Assembly: GCF_027409185.1 (NCBI RefSeq)
Contig: NC_084469.1
Coordinates: 104,037,835-104,101,834 of the forward strand
Length of the DNA: 64,000 nt
DNA from: Cynocephalus volans
Taxonomy: Eukaryota > Chordata > Mammalia > Dermoptera > Cynocephalidae
Direction: 5' to 3'
The first letter of the stretch is position 1, and each line of letters starts with the position of its first letter. Under the pieces are notes generated by a model. That model saw nothing but the letters and a program-made list of their open reading frames with translations. It searched no databases and was not told where the DNA came from. A program made the translations under genes and the position numbers. Below, piece after piece: positions 1 to 12,109 of the stretch.

Positions 1-429
1 AAGTAATAGAAAAAGCAACTGCTCTACCAGATGACCAGACATCAATGTAGGAATATTAGAAATACAAAAAACAGGAAAATATGACATGACCAAAGGAACA
101 AAATACTTCTAAGTATGAGAACTTACACAGCAGGAAACTCTTGAAATGACTGAAACGGAATTCCAAGCAACAATCTTTAGGAAACTCAATGAGATACAAG
201 AAGACTCAGTTAGATGACACAACAAAATGAGAAAAACTATCCAGGATAGGAAGGAGGAAATTTACAAAGAAAGAAATACCTTTAAAAAGAATGTAGCAGA
301 ACTCCTGGAACTTAAGGATTCATTCCACAAAATAAAAACACAACCAAGAGCTTAAGCAGCAGGCTAGAGCAAGCAGAAAAAAAGAATTTCTAATCTCAAA
401 GACAGTCCTTTCAAAATAACCCAGGAGGA

Positions 430-555
430 GGGGGATGGCTGGGTGGCTCAGCTGGTTAGAACTCAGCCTTGTAACGCCAAAGTCATGGGTTCAGATCCCC
501 ATACCAGCCAGCAATCATATAAATAAAATAAAGTTCAAAGAAATAAAAAAAAAAA
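430..555 (+). mobile_element. tRNA-derived SINE (tRNA-Ile-like monomer) in L1 ORF1
   Basis: The body starts GGATGGCTGGGTGGCTCAG and carries a B-box-like GGTTCAGATCC, then an A-rich tail. It is flanked by the 12-bp duplication aacccaggagga at 418-429 and 556-567. The duplication and tail show L1-type retrotransposition. It lies inside the older L1, so it is the younger event. Confidence 0.93.
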
Positions 556-1024
556 AACCCAGGAGGACAAATGGAAAGAAAAAAGAATTTTAAAAAATGA
601 AGAAAATCTAGGAGAGCTAGCAGACAACATTAAGGGCACAAACATCCAAATCATGGGTGTTCCAGAAGGGGAGGAAAAAGGAAAAGACATTGAAAACCTA
701 TTCAATGAAATAACAGTGGAAAACTTCCTAGGTATTAGGAGAGACATGGACCTTCAGATCCAAGAGGCTCAAAGATCACCAGACAGAAAGATACAATCCA
801 AAAAGGTCCTCTCTAAGAAACATTGTAGTCAAACTGGCAAAACTCAAAGACAAAGAAAGACTCTTAAAAACAGCAAGAGAAAAGAGTCAAGTCACCTATA
901 AGGGAGTCCCTATCAGACTAACAGATTTCCCAGCAAAAACCCTACAGGCCAGAAGAGAACAGGATAATATACTCAAAGTACTAAAAGAAAAAAACTGCCA
1001 GCCAAGAATACTATAGTCAGCAAG

Positions 1025-1437
1025 TATCACCAACCAATACCCCAAGGAGAGATGGTGGGAAATGAAGAGACACACTTTATGGGATCAGGAGGACCTTTCA
1101 GGCTGCTGATCTGTCAGGCATATTAGTTTATTTTAGGTTGCTTTTTATAAGCCAGTGAAAATAACAACTCGTACTGATTAAATCAGTTATGTCTGGTACC
1201 AAGCTATGTATAGAACATTTTCAGCTGCCACGGCACTTAAAGATTCATATCTAACTACTTATCAACAAAATAAGAACATAAATTTCTCATTTACAAAGCT
1301 TCCAGGGTCTTGGGTCCATCAAAGGTCAGACCTCAAGGGGAGGGATAAGGGAGAAGTAGGCAAAAGGGATGCCAGCCTTGCTGGCTTCCCTAGAATAGGA
1401 AGGACTTTGTCAGCTTGCTGTTCAGTACTCCACAAGC
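1025..1437. mobile_element. Unidentified insert in L1 ORF1 with duplicated target
   Basis: The L1 ORF1 sequence ending at about 1024 and resuming at about 1438 shares a near-duplicate edge: agaatactatagtcagcaag at 1004-1023 against agcatactatacccagcaag at about 1438-1457. The 413 bp between them do not match L1 ORF1. I do not recognise the family; no poly-A or poly-T tail is obvious. A retrotransposed fragment with an 18-20 bp target duplication fits best. Confidence 0.5.
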
Positions 1438-4400
1438 AAGCATACTATACCCAGCAAGGCTATCCTTCAGAAATGAAGGAGGAATAGTTTTCCACAAAAA
1501 AAACTGGGAGTTCACCACCACATGGCCAAACCTATAAGAAATCCTCAAGGAAACACTGCATCTGAATGCAAAATACAACAATCACCACCATGAATACATG
1601 AAAAGAACAAAACTCACTGGTCGAACAGATATGCAAATAAGAAAGAGAAAGAAACTATACCTTACCACTGCAAAAAAACCCAACAACAAACACCAAAGAC
1701 AAAAAATAGAATGAAAAAGAACCAAAGATACTTAAAACAAGCAAGTGAAAATTAATAAAATGCCTGGCGTAAGACAATACATTTCAATAAAAGCCCTAAA
1801 TGTAAATGGATTGGATTCCTCACTCAAAAAACATAGGATGGCTGATTGGATTAGAAAGCTAGACCCAACTATATGCTGCATACAAGAAACCCACCTTGCA
1901 AACTAATAGTGAAGGGATGTAAAAAGATACACCACATGAATGGAAACCCAAAATAAATAAGCATAGCTATTTTTATATCAGATAAAACAGACTTTAAGCC
2001 AAAAGCCATAAAAAGAGACAAAGAAGACCATTATATAATGATAAAGAGTTCTTATCCAGCAAGAAGACATAACAATCATAAATATATACATATGCAACAC
2101 TGGAGCACCCAAATATGTAGAACAAACACTACTAGACCTAAAGAGAGAGACAGACCCCAACAGAAAAATAGTGGGAGACCTCAACACTCCTACCTAACAA
2201 CAAATCAACAGAGAAACACAAGACTTAAACTACATGTTAGATCAAATGGAGTTGGCAGACATCTACAGAATATTTCATCCAACAACATACTTTAATTTGA
2301 TTAATTTTCATCCAACAAAATACTTAAGAATATACATTCTTCCCTTCAGCACATGGAACATTCTCTAGGACAGGCCACATGTTTGGTCAAAAATCAAGTC
2401 TCAAGAAATTTTTAAAAATTGAAATCATTTCAAGTATCTTTTCAGACCACAATGGGTTAAAGCTAGAAATCAATAACAAGCAAAACTCTGGAAACTTTAC
2501 AAATATATGGAAATTAAACAATATGTTCCTGGGTCAAATGACCTATGGGTCAAAGAAGAAATTAAACAGGAAATCAAAAAATTTCTTGAAACTAATGAAA
2601 ATGAAGATGCATCATACCAAAACCTGTGGGATATTGCAAAAGCAGTAATAACAGAAAAGAATATTGCAATAAATGCTTCTATGAAAAGAACAGAAAGAAT
2701 TCAAATGAACAACCTAACATTACACCTTAAAGAACTAGAAAAACAAGATTCCCAAATTAGCAGACAGAAAGAAATAATTAAGACAAGAGCAGAACTAAAA
2801 AATATTAAATATTTCTAAATGAAATAGACAAGAAAAATGATACAAAAGATCAATGAAACAAAGAGTTGGTTTTCTGGGAAGATAAACAAAATAGACAAAC
2901 CATTAGCTAGACTAAGTGAAAAAGAGAGAAGACCCAAATAACAAAAATCAGAAATGAAAAAGGAGACATTACAACCAATATCACAGAAATATGAAGAATC
3001 ATTAGAGATTATTATAAACAACTGTGTGCCAATAAATTAAAAAACCTGTAGGAAATGGATAAATTTCTGGACACATACAAACTGCCAAGACTGAACCAAG
3101 AGGAAACAGAAAATCTGAACAGACCAATAATGAGCAACAAGACTGAAGCAGTATCAGCAACCTCCAAACAAAGAAAAGCCCAGGACCAGATGGCTTCACT
3201 GCTGAACCTATACACCTATAAAGAAGAATTAGTAACAATGCTTTTCAAACTATTCCAAAAAATGAAACAGAGGCCAATTCTCCCAAATTCATTCTATGAG
3301 GCCAGCATAACCCTGATACCAAAACCAGACAAAGATATAACAAAAAAAGAAAACTACAGGCCAATATTTTTGATGAACATAGATGCAAAAATCCTCAAAA
3401 GAATATTAGCAAATGGAATTCAACAGCACATAAAAAGAGTATACATCATGATCAAGTGGGATTCATCTCAGGGATGCAACAATGGTTCAACATATGCAAG
3501 TCAATAAATGTGATACACCATATCAACAAAATCAAGGACAAAAACCAGATGATTATCTCAACAGATGCAGAAAAAGCATTTGACAAAATTCAACATCCCT
3601 TCATGATAAAGACTCCCAGCAAATTAGACATAGAAGGAAAAAATCTCAACACAGTAAAAGCCATATATGACAAACCCACCACCAAAATCATCCTGAAAGG
3701 GGAAAAGATGAAAGCTTCTCCCTCTAAGAACAGGAACAAGACAAGGAGGTGCACTCTCACCACTTCTATTTAACAAAGTACTTAAAATATTAGCCAGAGC
3801 AATCAGAGAAGAAAAAGAAATAAAGGGCACCCAAACTGGAAAAGACAAAATAAAATTGTCCCTGTTTGCAGATGAGATGATCCTATATACAGAGAAACAT
3901 AAACACTCTATTAAAAAACTCTTTAGAGCTGGTAAATGATTTCAGTAATGTTGCAGGATACAAAATCAACATGCAAAAAACAGTAGTTTTTATACTCCAA
4001 CAACAAGATACCAGGAAAAACAAAAAATCAAGAAAGAACCCCATTTACAATAGCCACCAAAAAGATTAAATACATAGGAATAAATTTAACCAAGGTAGTG
4101 AAAGATCTGTACAATGAGAACTACACATCACTGCTGAAAGAAATTAAAGAGAATACAAAAAGATGGAGAGACATCACATGCTCTTGTTTTGGAAGAATTA
4201 ACATCATGAAAATGTCCATACTACCCAAAGTGATCTGTGGATTCAATGCAATCCCCATCAAAATATCAATGACATTCTTCACAGAAATAGAAAAAAACAA
4301 TTGTAACATTCATATGGAACAACAAAGACCCTGTATAGCCAAAGCAATCCTGAGCAAAAAGAAAATAAAACCAGAAGCATTATACTACCTGACTTCAAAC

Positions 4401-5601
4401 TATACTACAAGTCTATAGTAACCAAAACAGCATGGTACTGGCAGAAAAACAGATTCCTGGATCAATGGAACAGAATACAGAACCCAGGAATCAATCCACA
4501 TACTTAAAGCCAACTGATCTTTGACAAATGCACGAAGAACATACACTGGGGAAAAGACAGCCTCTTCAATAAATGCTGGGAAAACTATGTATCTATATGC
4601 AGAAGAATGAAACTAGACCCATTCCTCTCACCATATACCAAAATCAACTCAAAACAGACTAAAGACTTAAATACAAGACCTGAAACTATAAAACTCCTAA
4701 AAGAAAACATAGTGGAAACTCTTCAGGATGTAGGACTGAGCAAAGACAATCTGAATAAGACCTCAAAAGCACACGCAACAAAAGAAAAAATAAACAAATG
4801 GATTAATATCAAACTAAAAAGCTTCTGCACAGCAAAAGAAACAATCAACAGAGTGAAAGGACAACCTATAGAATGGGAGAAATTATTTGGCAAACTATGT
4901 ATCCAACATGGGATTAATATCAGAATACACAAGGAACTTGAACAACTTAACAGTGAAAAAAACAAGTAACCTGATTTTAAAATGGGCAAAACATCTGAAT
5001 AGACATTTCTCAAAGGAAGATATACAAATGGCCAAGAGATAGATGAAAAAATGCTAAACGTCACTAAACATCAGGGAAATGCAAATCAAAACCACATTCA
5101 GATATCATCTCACCCCAGTTAGACTGTCTATTATCAAAACGACAGAGAATAACAAATGCTGGTGAGGGTGCAGAGAAAGGAGAACCCTCCTACACTGTTG
5201 GTGGGACTGTAAATTAGTGCAGCCATTATGGAAATCAGTATGGAGGTTTCTCAGCAAATATACCCAAAGGAGTGGAAATCGTCAAGTTTATCACAGCTCT
5301 ATTTACAACAGCCAAGAGATGAAACCAACCTAATCCACTGAAGACAACTGGATAAGGAAAATGTGGTGTAGATACACGATGGACTAGTACTAAACGGTAA
5401 GAAACAATGAAATCTTCCATTCACAGAAATGTGGATGAGCTTGGAGAAAATTATGTTAAGTGAAATAAGCCAGGCACCGAAAGAGAAATATTACATGTCC
5501 TCACTCGTAATTGGGAGCTAAAAAACAAAAAAGAAAGAAAGATACAACAATCACAACAACATGTTGAACTTTCAAAAGGAGAGAACGAAACTGTGGTTTC
5601 T

Positions 5602-5746
5602 TTTTTTTTTTTTTTGTCATTTTTTCATGACCGGCACTCAGCCAGTGAGTGCACCGGTCATTCCCATATAGGATCCGAACCCACGGCGCGGGAGCGTCGC
5701 CGCGCTCCCAGCGCAGCACTCTACCAAGTGCGCCACGGGCTCGGCC
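5602..5746 (-). mobile_element. tRNA-derived SINE, GC-rich type, in L1 3' UTR
   Basis: Minus-strand insertion. Poly-T at 5602-5615 is the tail. On the minus strand the body reads GGGCCGAGCCCGTGGCGCAC, then TTGGTAGAGTGCTGCGCTGG (A-box region), then GGTTCGGATCC (B box). A 16-bp direct repeat, cgaaactgtggtttct, flanks it at 5586-5601 and 5747-5762. The tRNA-like part differs from the tRNA-Ile type in its anticodon half, so it is a separate subfamily; further copies lie at 46072 and 47243. Confidence 0.93.
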
Positions 5747-5968
5747 CGAAACTGTGGTTTCTAAAGGTGGGAAAGGGACAGGCGGAGGGGGAAGAGGGGA
5801 GGATAACGTGAAATTGGTAGAGGGTCACAAAGAATGTATACGTTTTGTAATGATAAACATACTAATTATCCTGATTTGATCACCACATACTGCACATAGG
5901 TAATGATATTCAACTCAGTACCCCACAAATACGTATAATCAATTATGTTTCAATAAAAATAAAAGAAT

Positions 5969-6700
5969 AAACCCACTCTCCAAAACATGCTCTACTTACT
6001 ACACGTGCTCTATGAAATAAAAAAGGTAAACAAGAATTTTCAACAAATAGAATATAAGGGTAGATACTCAATTTTCTTTCTAAAATGCTTCTGTTTATTG
6101 TCTCCTTGGGAATATTTTATCTTATCTCTCAAAGTTCTAATGAAAAAATACATTTTACATTTAATGAAAAACTGAAGCTCAAATAAATGAACAAATCTTT
6201 CTAAGGTGACAAAACCAGGGAGGCTGACCAGGAACACAGACAAGGTTGACAACTTCAAGTCAGGTCATCCTATGACATGGGACATTCCGATGAATAGGAC
6301 GTCGTCCTGCGAAGTTTCCTAAGGGAAACCTCAACCCAAAGACGTCCTGACAACAAGTCTGTTCCTAAGGAAGATGAAAAGAGGAGACACAGACTTTTTA
6401 CCGCGGAGTTTCAGGTGATTCTTCTCTGCTCTCTTGTCACGGAAAAAGGCACAAAGTCTTTCTGAAAGAGTCACCTATTGCTTTGTGGAAAAATAATTAA
6501 AACGCAATGTCTGTTTGAAATGCAAAATAAAGGCCACAGAGTTGATAATGCGAATTGGAGAGAGGAAGTTCGTGACTGGGAATGAGGGGACGAATCTGAA
6601 AGTTCACAGATTTATCACTTGCCCTAGGAAGAGCTGGGCTGGGGGACAGGGGCGCGGATTGGAGACGCTGCTTCCCAGACACTTGGAAAACTCAAGGAGA
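5969..6700 (-). other. Promoter-proximal intron sequence of a KRAB-ZNF gene, paralogue copy 1
   Basis: No gene or repeat is visible, but the stretch is clearly paralogous to 44350-45230 and, in part, to 49410-49488 plus 53495-53720. Shared landmarks are a tttcaacaaatagaat-type motif near 6038, gtgacaaa(a)cc(a)ggga near 6206, gtttcaggtgatt near 6409, ctgtttgaaatgca near 6510 and aggaagagct near 6626. On the minus strand it follows the first exon at 7079 and would be the start of intron 1. The homology shows segmental duplication within a ZNF cluster. Confidence 0.7.
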
Positions 6701-6719
6701 AACTAGCCCTCTGGGGAGA

Positions 6720-7320
6720 AAAAAGAAACTGGGGACCCCCGGACCACAGCTCCTACCCCGCCCGAGCCCCACGGCCCGAGTCGGGTGTCCCCTGAGGACC
6801 CCGCCGTCACCGCACACTCTGTGGACACGCGGGGCTGCCCAGAGAGGGGTCCGGGCCGAGGTCGCCGCCGCAGGGACGGGACAGGACTCCCGGGGTCCCG
6901 GCCGCCGGCCCCGCCCCACCCTGCGGCCGGAGGGGACCGAGGGCCGCGCTGCGCCGGCGGCGGACTCGGGGCCGCAGACTCCCGGGCTGAGCGCGGGAGG
7001 CCCGGGTCCCGCGGCCACGGCCGGCTCCGGTTGGAACCGGCCCCGCTCCCCGTCTCGGGACGCCCGCCCCACACTCACCATGTCCCACTTCCGGGATGTC
7101 CCCGCGTCCCCCCTACGGCTCAGCAGCCGGCGCAGGTTACACGGCGATGGCGGCAGGGCACCCCAACCTCTGGGAAACAGCGCAGACGCCAAACCTAAGA
7201 CAGCGGGCGCCAGAAACAAAGAGCCCAGGAGAGGGTTGAACGTTGCCACGCCCCGAGGCGTGCCTGATTGGACAGTGGTCCAGGCCCCGCCCCTTCCGTT
7301 TGAATGATAGCTGAAGCGAT
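6720..7320 (-). promoter_or_regulatory. CpG-island promoter of a KRAB-ZNF gene (copy 1)
   Basis: The stretch is very G+C rich and full of CpG, unlike its AT-rich surroundings. On the minus strand it has a CCAAT box (attgg on the plus strand near 7267), GC boxes (ccccgcccc near 7286) and then an exon ending in ATG followed by GTGAGT. TATA-less, CpG-rich promoters with exon 1 ending at the start codon are typical of KRAB-ZNF genes. Paralogous to 45230-45830, with the same order of elements. Confidence 0.75.
7079..7240 (-). CDS. Exon 1 (5' UTR plus ATG) of a KRAB-ZNF gene lying to the left
   Basis: On the minus strand the sequence reads GGGAC-ATG-GTGAGTGTGGGG: the ATG lies at 7081-7079 and a strong donor (GTGAGT) follows at once. 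In KRAB-ZNF genes the first coding exon commonly gives only the start methionine and splices to the KRAB-A exon. The right-hand (5') limit is a guess from the end of the GC-rich core; no transcription start can be read. No KRAB or finger exon for this promoter is seen in 1-7078, so the rest of the gene lies outside the window. The exon 1 call rests on motif and paralogy with 45563. Confidence 0.6.
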
Positions 7321-8570
7321 AAGTCATGTGGCTGAATGGAGCCAGAATGACAGCTTCTAGCCACAACCCTTTGCAGGCCCTGTTTCCTCCTCGCCCTTGA
7401 CCCTGCCCTGGCCCTGGCGATATTTGCATGTCAGCGGAACTTTACCCTGGCTCTCCAAAGCAGACACTGGCCTCTTTATGTACTGTGTGGGCCATTCCTG
7501 ATTCTTCCTCCTGGACGGGGGTCACAGATGTGCGTAGGGAATTCCTGACTCAGCTTCCAATGGAGCCATCCCTTCGCTTTACAGCAGGACAGGAGCCCAG
7601 GCCAAGCCAGGCAGGACTGGAATAGGAGGGAGGGCCTGATGTTCTGATGGGTCAGGAATTTGGGATGAGGCTTTTGGCAGCATTGCCAAGACGTCCTCAC
7701 ACCTCATCTCATCTTTGGCCATGAAAATAAAAATATGCCAACAGGGAAATAAAAGTATTAAATGCACGGAAAGACTGAAGTTATATGGCAGCATTATAGT
7801 ATAAATGAATTAAATATAGTATCTAGCAATAAAAAGGAAACATTTGAACTGGCTCAGATAGTCAGCCTGCTGCAGCCACAGTTCACAAGAAAAAACCCAC
7901 ATTCAGAGGATAAACATATTCCCAAGAGCGGGAGCCAGACTCCAACTGCTGAAATGGGGCCTGACAGTACATCAGTTCCCGGTGATGGGGCAGGGAAACC
8001 TAAGGATTTAACTCTGGGAGCTCCACGAGCGCTCCTCTTCCCCCCAAACTGTGTGAAAACGCTCCCTCCTTCAACCTTCATTTTTCACCAGCAGGAAACT
8101 GTCATCTGGAGTCAGTATAAGGTTCTCACCTAAACACACAGTTAAATTCATCAACATTTTCTCCAGGAGACAACCCAATGGGTCTTTTTGAAGTCTGACT
8201 TTCATAGATTTTCTTCATGTATACGAAATACATTATGACTCCAGCAACTCTATGAGTGCCCAAATCAAAACGCTGTCCAGAACAAACTGAGTTACAACTT
8301 CAAAAAGGACAGATCGCGCCCCCCCCAACTTCATAGGCATCTGGATCTCCTACTTTGCAGAGCTCTGCAGTTTCTCATCATCACCCTCCTTCTGCAGTTG
8401 TTCTGAGAAGCTGAAGGCCAGCTACAGGGCAGGGCAGGCTGCCCAGGAAGCACCAAGGGAGCCTTCATTTCCCTCCTTTTGCAGGCTCAAGATTGGCCTC
8501 AGCTTGGAGTCACTGGCCTCAGGCCTCTGCTCCCCACTCCAGGTTATGCACCTGCTTCACTCCAACTGTG
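7321..8570. other. Upstream flank of ZNF promoter copy 1; right part duplicated at 43340-43848
   Basis: No gene is seen. 7990-8570 matches 43340-43848 in the same orientation: gggagctccac, a long stretch around ccagagctctg/gcagagctctg, and cagtcactggcctcaggc followed by a tctgc-ccccag-type ending. The stretch therefore belongs to the segmental duplication that also produced the ZNF promoters. 7321-7990 shows nothing recognisable. Confidence 0.6.
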
Positions 8571-9540
8571 GTAAGTTAAATGAGACAAAGAGCCTCAATC
8601 CCAGTTTGAATAAGAAATCAGCAGAGTGCCTGCTTCCCCTGTGCTTATGTATAAAGCAGAAGAGGAATATTTCATGATACTTTATATGGATTTTTAAACT
8701 GGCAATTAATTATTCCCTTGAGAAAACAAAGATGCCAGCAAACTACCATCTTCATATTAACAACTTTTTATGTAAAATAACTAAACAAATGTGAGTTCTT
8801 CCCTTTTTCCTCTGCTTCAGCAGCTCTCTAGTTTTCACAGTTCATGTTGTTACCAAGTGCTTTGTCTGAGAATGTACATGTCCAATTTACCTATTTGAAA
8901 CTCTCGCTCAATCCCACCCCCCACCCCCACTGGCCCATCCAGTCATTTCTGTAGCTAAATCCTAAGCATTGTGTAAACTGCACAGTTTCAAGCAGTCTGA
9001 CTGACCACAGCTTGAATTCACCAGTGGCTATCTCATGTCTCTTGATTTAAATTATTCACTTGAAATTGTCCTCCAAAATAGACTCTGTTATCTTGAATGA
9101 GTGCCATGTCCATTTTATTTGCTTCTGTTCTCCCTAACCTGTTACATCACCTGCTCATTGAGGGCAAACAGAGAATATTATTAACTGCCCATTACCTGCT
9201 ATAGATGCTGGAGGTCTCAAGCAAAAACCCCAGAGAGGGTGTGTGGATGTTAGTGCCACCCTCACCACAAGAGGGCGCTTCACTGTCTTTTCCTTTCTGG
9301 AAAATGGCTCAAAGCAGTTTTCTGGAGGACTTTTTTATACAGGGGATTCCACTTTACAGAGGTAAAGGTAATACTATTCAATTTGCTTTTTATTGATTTA
9401 TGATTTTATTATTTAACTCTTCATAGGTTTTTTAAAAAGCAGTAAAGCCTATGAGCCATTATTTCCGTTTCTAAAATGTACAATGCAAAAAATATACACA
9501 GGAAAAGAAGTAGGAGTAAGTGAGGTGAGAGGAAGAAGAC
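8571..9540. other. No recognisable feature
   Basis: Single-copy-looking AT-rich sequence. No coding frame, splice structure or repeat boundary could be supported. Confidence 0.5.
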
Positions 9541-9544
9541 TTGT

Positions 9545-10690
9545 TGACGTGGCCACTGGAATAAAATATAAAGCCCAGAAATATATGTTCACATACATGG
9601 TCATATGATTTCTGACAACAGTGCCAAGGTCACTCAATGGGGAAATGACAGTCATTTTAACAAATGGTGCTGGGAAAACTGGATATCCAATTGTAAAAGA
9701 GTTAATTTGGACCCAGATCTTACAGTCTACATGAAAACTAACTTTAAATGAATCAAACACCTAAATTTAAGAGGTAAAACTATAAAACACTTAGAAGAAA
9801 ACATGGAAAATTTCATGACATTGGATATAGCCATTTTTTAAATGACACAAAAAGCATAGGCTGAAAAAGGAAAAATAGATAAACAGGACTACATCAAAAC
9901 TAAAAACACCGTTATACTAAAGGACACTCACAAGAGAATGAAAAGACAACCTACAGAATAAGATAAAATATTTGCAAATTATATATCTGATAAGGTATTT
10001 ATATCCAGAATATATAAAGAACTACTACAATTCAACAACAGCAACACAAGAACAAACCCAATTCGAAAATTGGGACACTTGTCCAGAGAATATATAAAAA
10101 ACGGCCAATAAGCACGTGAAACAACACTCAACATCCCAGATCATTCGGGACACGCAAATCAAATCCACAGGGAGATACCAATTCTCACTGGTACAATGGC
10201 TATTGTATTTTTTTTTTTTTTAATTGAGAGTAACCAATGCTGGTGAAGATGTGTAGAAATTGAAACCCTTGTGCATTGCTGGGGAGAATGTGAAAGATGC
10301 AGCCACTGTGGAAAACAGTGTGGTGGTTCGTGAAAAAGTTGAACATGGAATTACCCCACAACCCAGCAATTCCACCCCTAGGTATACATCCAAAAGAATT
10401 AAAAGCAGGGACTCAATCAGATACATGTGCAGTGCAGCATTGTTTATAACAGCCTTACTCACGATAGTAAAGGACTGTTGTGGAAACAACCCAAGTGCTT
10501 GTCAACATATGAATGGATAAACAAAGTGTGGTATATCCACAGGATGAAATACTATTCAGCCAAAGAAAGGAACGAAGTACTGACGTGTGCTACAACAGGA
10601 GTGAACCTTGAAAACACTGGGCTATGTTAAATAAGCCAGACACAGAAGGACTGGTATTGTATGGTCCACTTACATGAGATGCTTAAACAG
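9545..10690 (+). mobile_element. L1 fragment (ORF2 3' part), old
   Basis: Plus-strand L1 ORF2 C-terminal sequence: caaatggtgctgggaaaact near 9662, tatatccagaatatataaag near 9998, caccctaggtatac near 10372 and the sequence around gcattgtttataacagcc. Many stops and small indels. The 5' end is truncated and the 3' UTR is largely missing. It resembles mid-age L1M copies. Confidence 0.85.
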
Positions 10691-11229
10691 GCAGGTTCAG
10701 AGAGGGAGAAAAATACAATGGAAGCTTCGTCACCTTGAGATTTGTTCACTTATCTGAGATTCAGCTTTTCACTAAATGTAAAGTGTGTTTTATTTTATTA
10801 TTAGAGCTTGAAAGATAAGATAAAATATTTCCAAAGAGAAAAGAAAGAGGTGGATTTCAGAAAAATAAACATCTACCTTTATATTTTATCTGTTTAAAAT
10901 TCTTATTCACTTTTCTCTTTTCCAGAGCACGTGTAGTAAGTTTCTCAGGTCTCTTCTTTATGTTGCATGTCAAATGAAATTCCAGGGCTTAGCCTTGAGA
11001 ATTCTACTGGGGAAAAAGTCTCAGAGAAATAGGGGAGATTATGCTTTTACAACGGCTGCAAAAAAAAAAAAAAAATACATTTCAACAAAAAAGTGTAGTA
11101 GATAAATTGGTGAATTAAAAAGATCCACCAAAACATCAGTTCCTCCCCTTCCCAGGGTGAAGAGCGTGACAGTGAATAACTGCTCTGTTTCCTGTTATCT
11201 GGACTTCAGACATTAATGCTAATCCAATG
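10691..11229. other. No recognisable feature
   Basis: AT-rich sequence with a short A run at 11060-11075. No gene or repeat could be assigned. Confidence 0.4.
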
Positions 11230-11465
11230 AGAAGGGACACGGCAATAACGAAGTGTTTTATTATTTGTCAAATGATTTGTCATCATGGAAATAATAATGA
11301 AATGACATCTTTACTGAGAGGGACAGATACTTGTGCTTTTCCTTTCCAGCTATAAAATACATGTGCTTTATAATTTTCTTTCCTCTCATAAACATAAACA
11401 CTGAGTTTGAGCAATTTTGCTGGATTATTCAAACACTGGATATTTTCTCTATTAAAAGTCAGTGA
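11230..11465 (-). repeat. Inverted copy of ZNF-flank segment found at 44064-44260
   Basis: The reverse complement of this stretch aligns with 44050-44260. Shared landmarks are ccagtgtttga followed by atccagcaaaat, a ctcaaac motif, gaaaattnta-a-gcac, and gatgtca-tt-attatt. In the second cluster copy it sits between the 43340 block and the promoter-proximal block; here it is inverted. This shows an inversion after or during the segmental duplication. Confidence 0.6.
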
Positions 11466-11469
11466 ATAG

Positions 11470-11525
11470 AAAAAAAAAGAGAAAAAAAAAAAAAAAAAAG
11501 AACGAACAAATAAATAAATAAAAGT
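11470..11525. repeat. A-rich simple repeat
   Basis: Runs of A with interspersed G and aaat units, ending at aaataaataaataaa. Confidence 0.8.
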
Positions 11526-12109
11526 ATGTGAATAGTCTTGACCGGGGATTAGAGTCCTGAGTCCAGTGACTGTGAGCTAAGGCCAGTTTTGAGCCTGCAA
11601 AGAGAGGTCACTGAAGTCCGGCTGGTTCTTCCCGGGAGCCTCCCCTTGCAGGTTGTGTCTGCCCACGCTGACCACGGACAGAGCCTTCCTACTGAGAAGC
11701 TGCAGGGCCCTGGACAGCTGGGTACCCACAGACAGATGCTGTGGGGTTTGAAATGGAAGGGGGAGTGTGACGCTTTTCTGAGACTGTAATTGTTATTGTC
11801 CTGGGGCTGTTGGTAGACATTGTTAAATGAAACAAATCTGGATTTAAGTTAGAAGTGACCTTATTCTAAAGGAGTGTTGTGAGAGAGGAAAGCACCAAGT
11901 GTGAGATCTACGAGATTCTCGAAGTTCAGCTAGAAAAAGAATTTGCGTTCATAGGCAGGAGTGAACAGGGTTAGAAAGAACACACAGGGGAGGTGTGGTG
12001 GGGGGTGACAAAATCAGATCCTGGATCAGAGACTGTTTCACCCTGAGGTCAGACTGTTCTTAGGAGGGCAATCAAGGAGGGGTGTGTGCTGGCTCAGGTT
12101 GAGGGTGGG
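11526..12109. other. No recognisable feature
   Basis: Single-copy-looking sequence between the A-rich repeat and the MST-like LTR. Short open frames here have no recognisable domain. Confidence 0.4.

Larger units (their letters stand above)
1..5968 (+). mobile_element. LINE-1, near full length, 5' end outside the window
   Basis: One L1 copy runs on the plus strand from ORF1 to the 3' UTR. ORF1 is seen near 600-730 (conserved IMGVPEGEE-like segment) and 900-1020. ORF2 begins near 1770 with the endonuclease start (VNGLDSS, then DPTICCIQETH near 1860). Reverse transcriptase follows at about 2700-4000 ([15 protein letters not shown] near 3290, [13 protein letters not shown] near 3565). The catalytic box at 3865-3876 reads FADE instead of FADD. 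The C-terminal part reaches about 5500. The 3' UTR ends near 5968 with a TATAATCAATTATG motif and an A-rich tail. Many stops and frameshifts make it dead. It carries a SINE at 430-555, an unidentified insert at 1025-1437 and a SINE at 5602-5746. It probably lies downstream of exon 1 of the left-hand ZNF gene, inside that gene's first intron. Confidence 0.93.

Noticed and set aside
653-901. 82-codon plus-strand frame as a small gene
   Set aside because: It is L1 ORF1 (RRM-like part), cut by stops on both sides.
6692-7429. 245-codon minus-strand open frame in the CpG island, and overlapping shorter frames on both strands
   Set aside because: GC-rich sequence lacks stops by composition; no domain is seen, and the paralogous island does not keep the same frame. 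The ATG/GT exon explains the region better.
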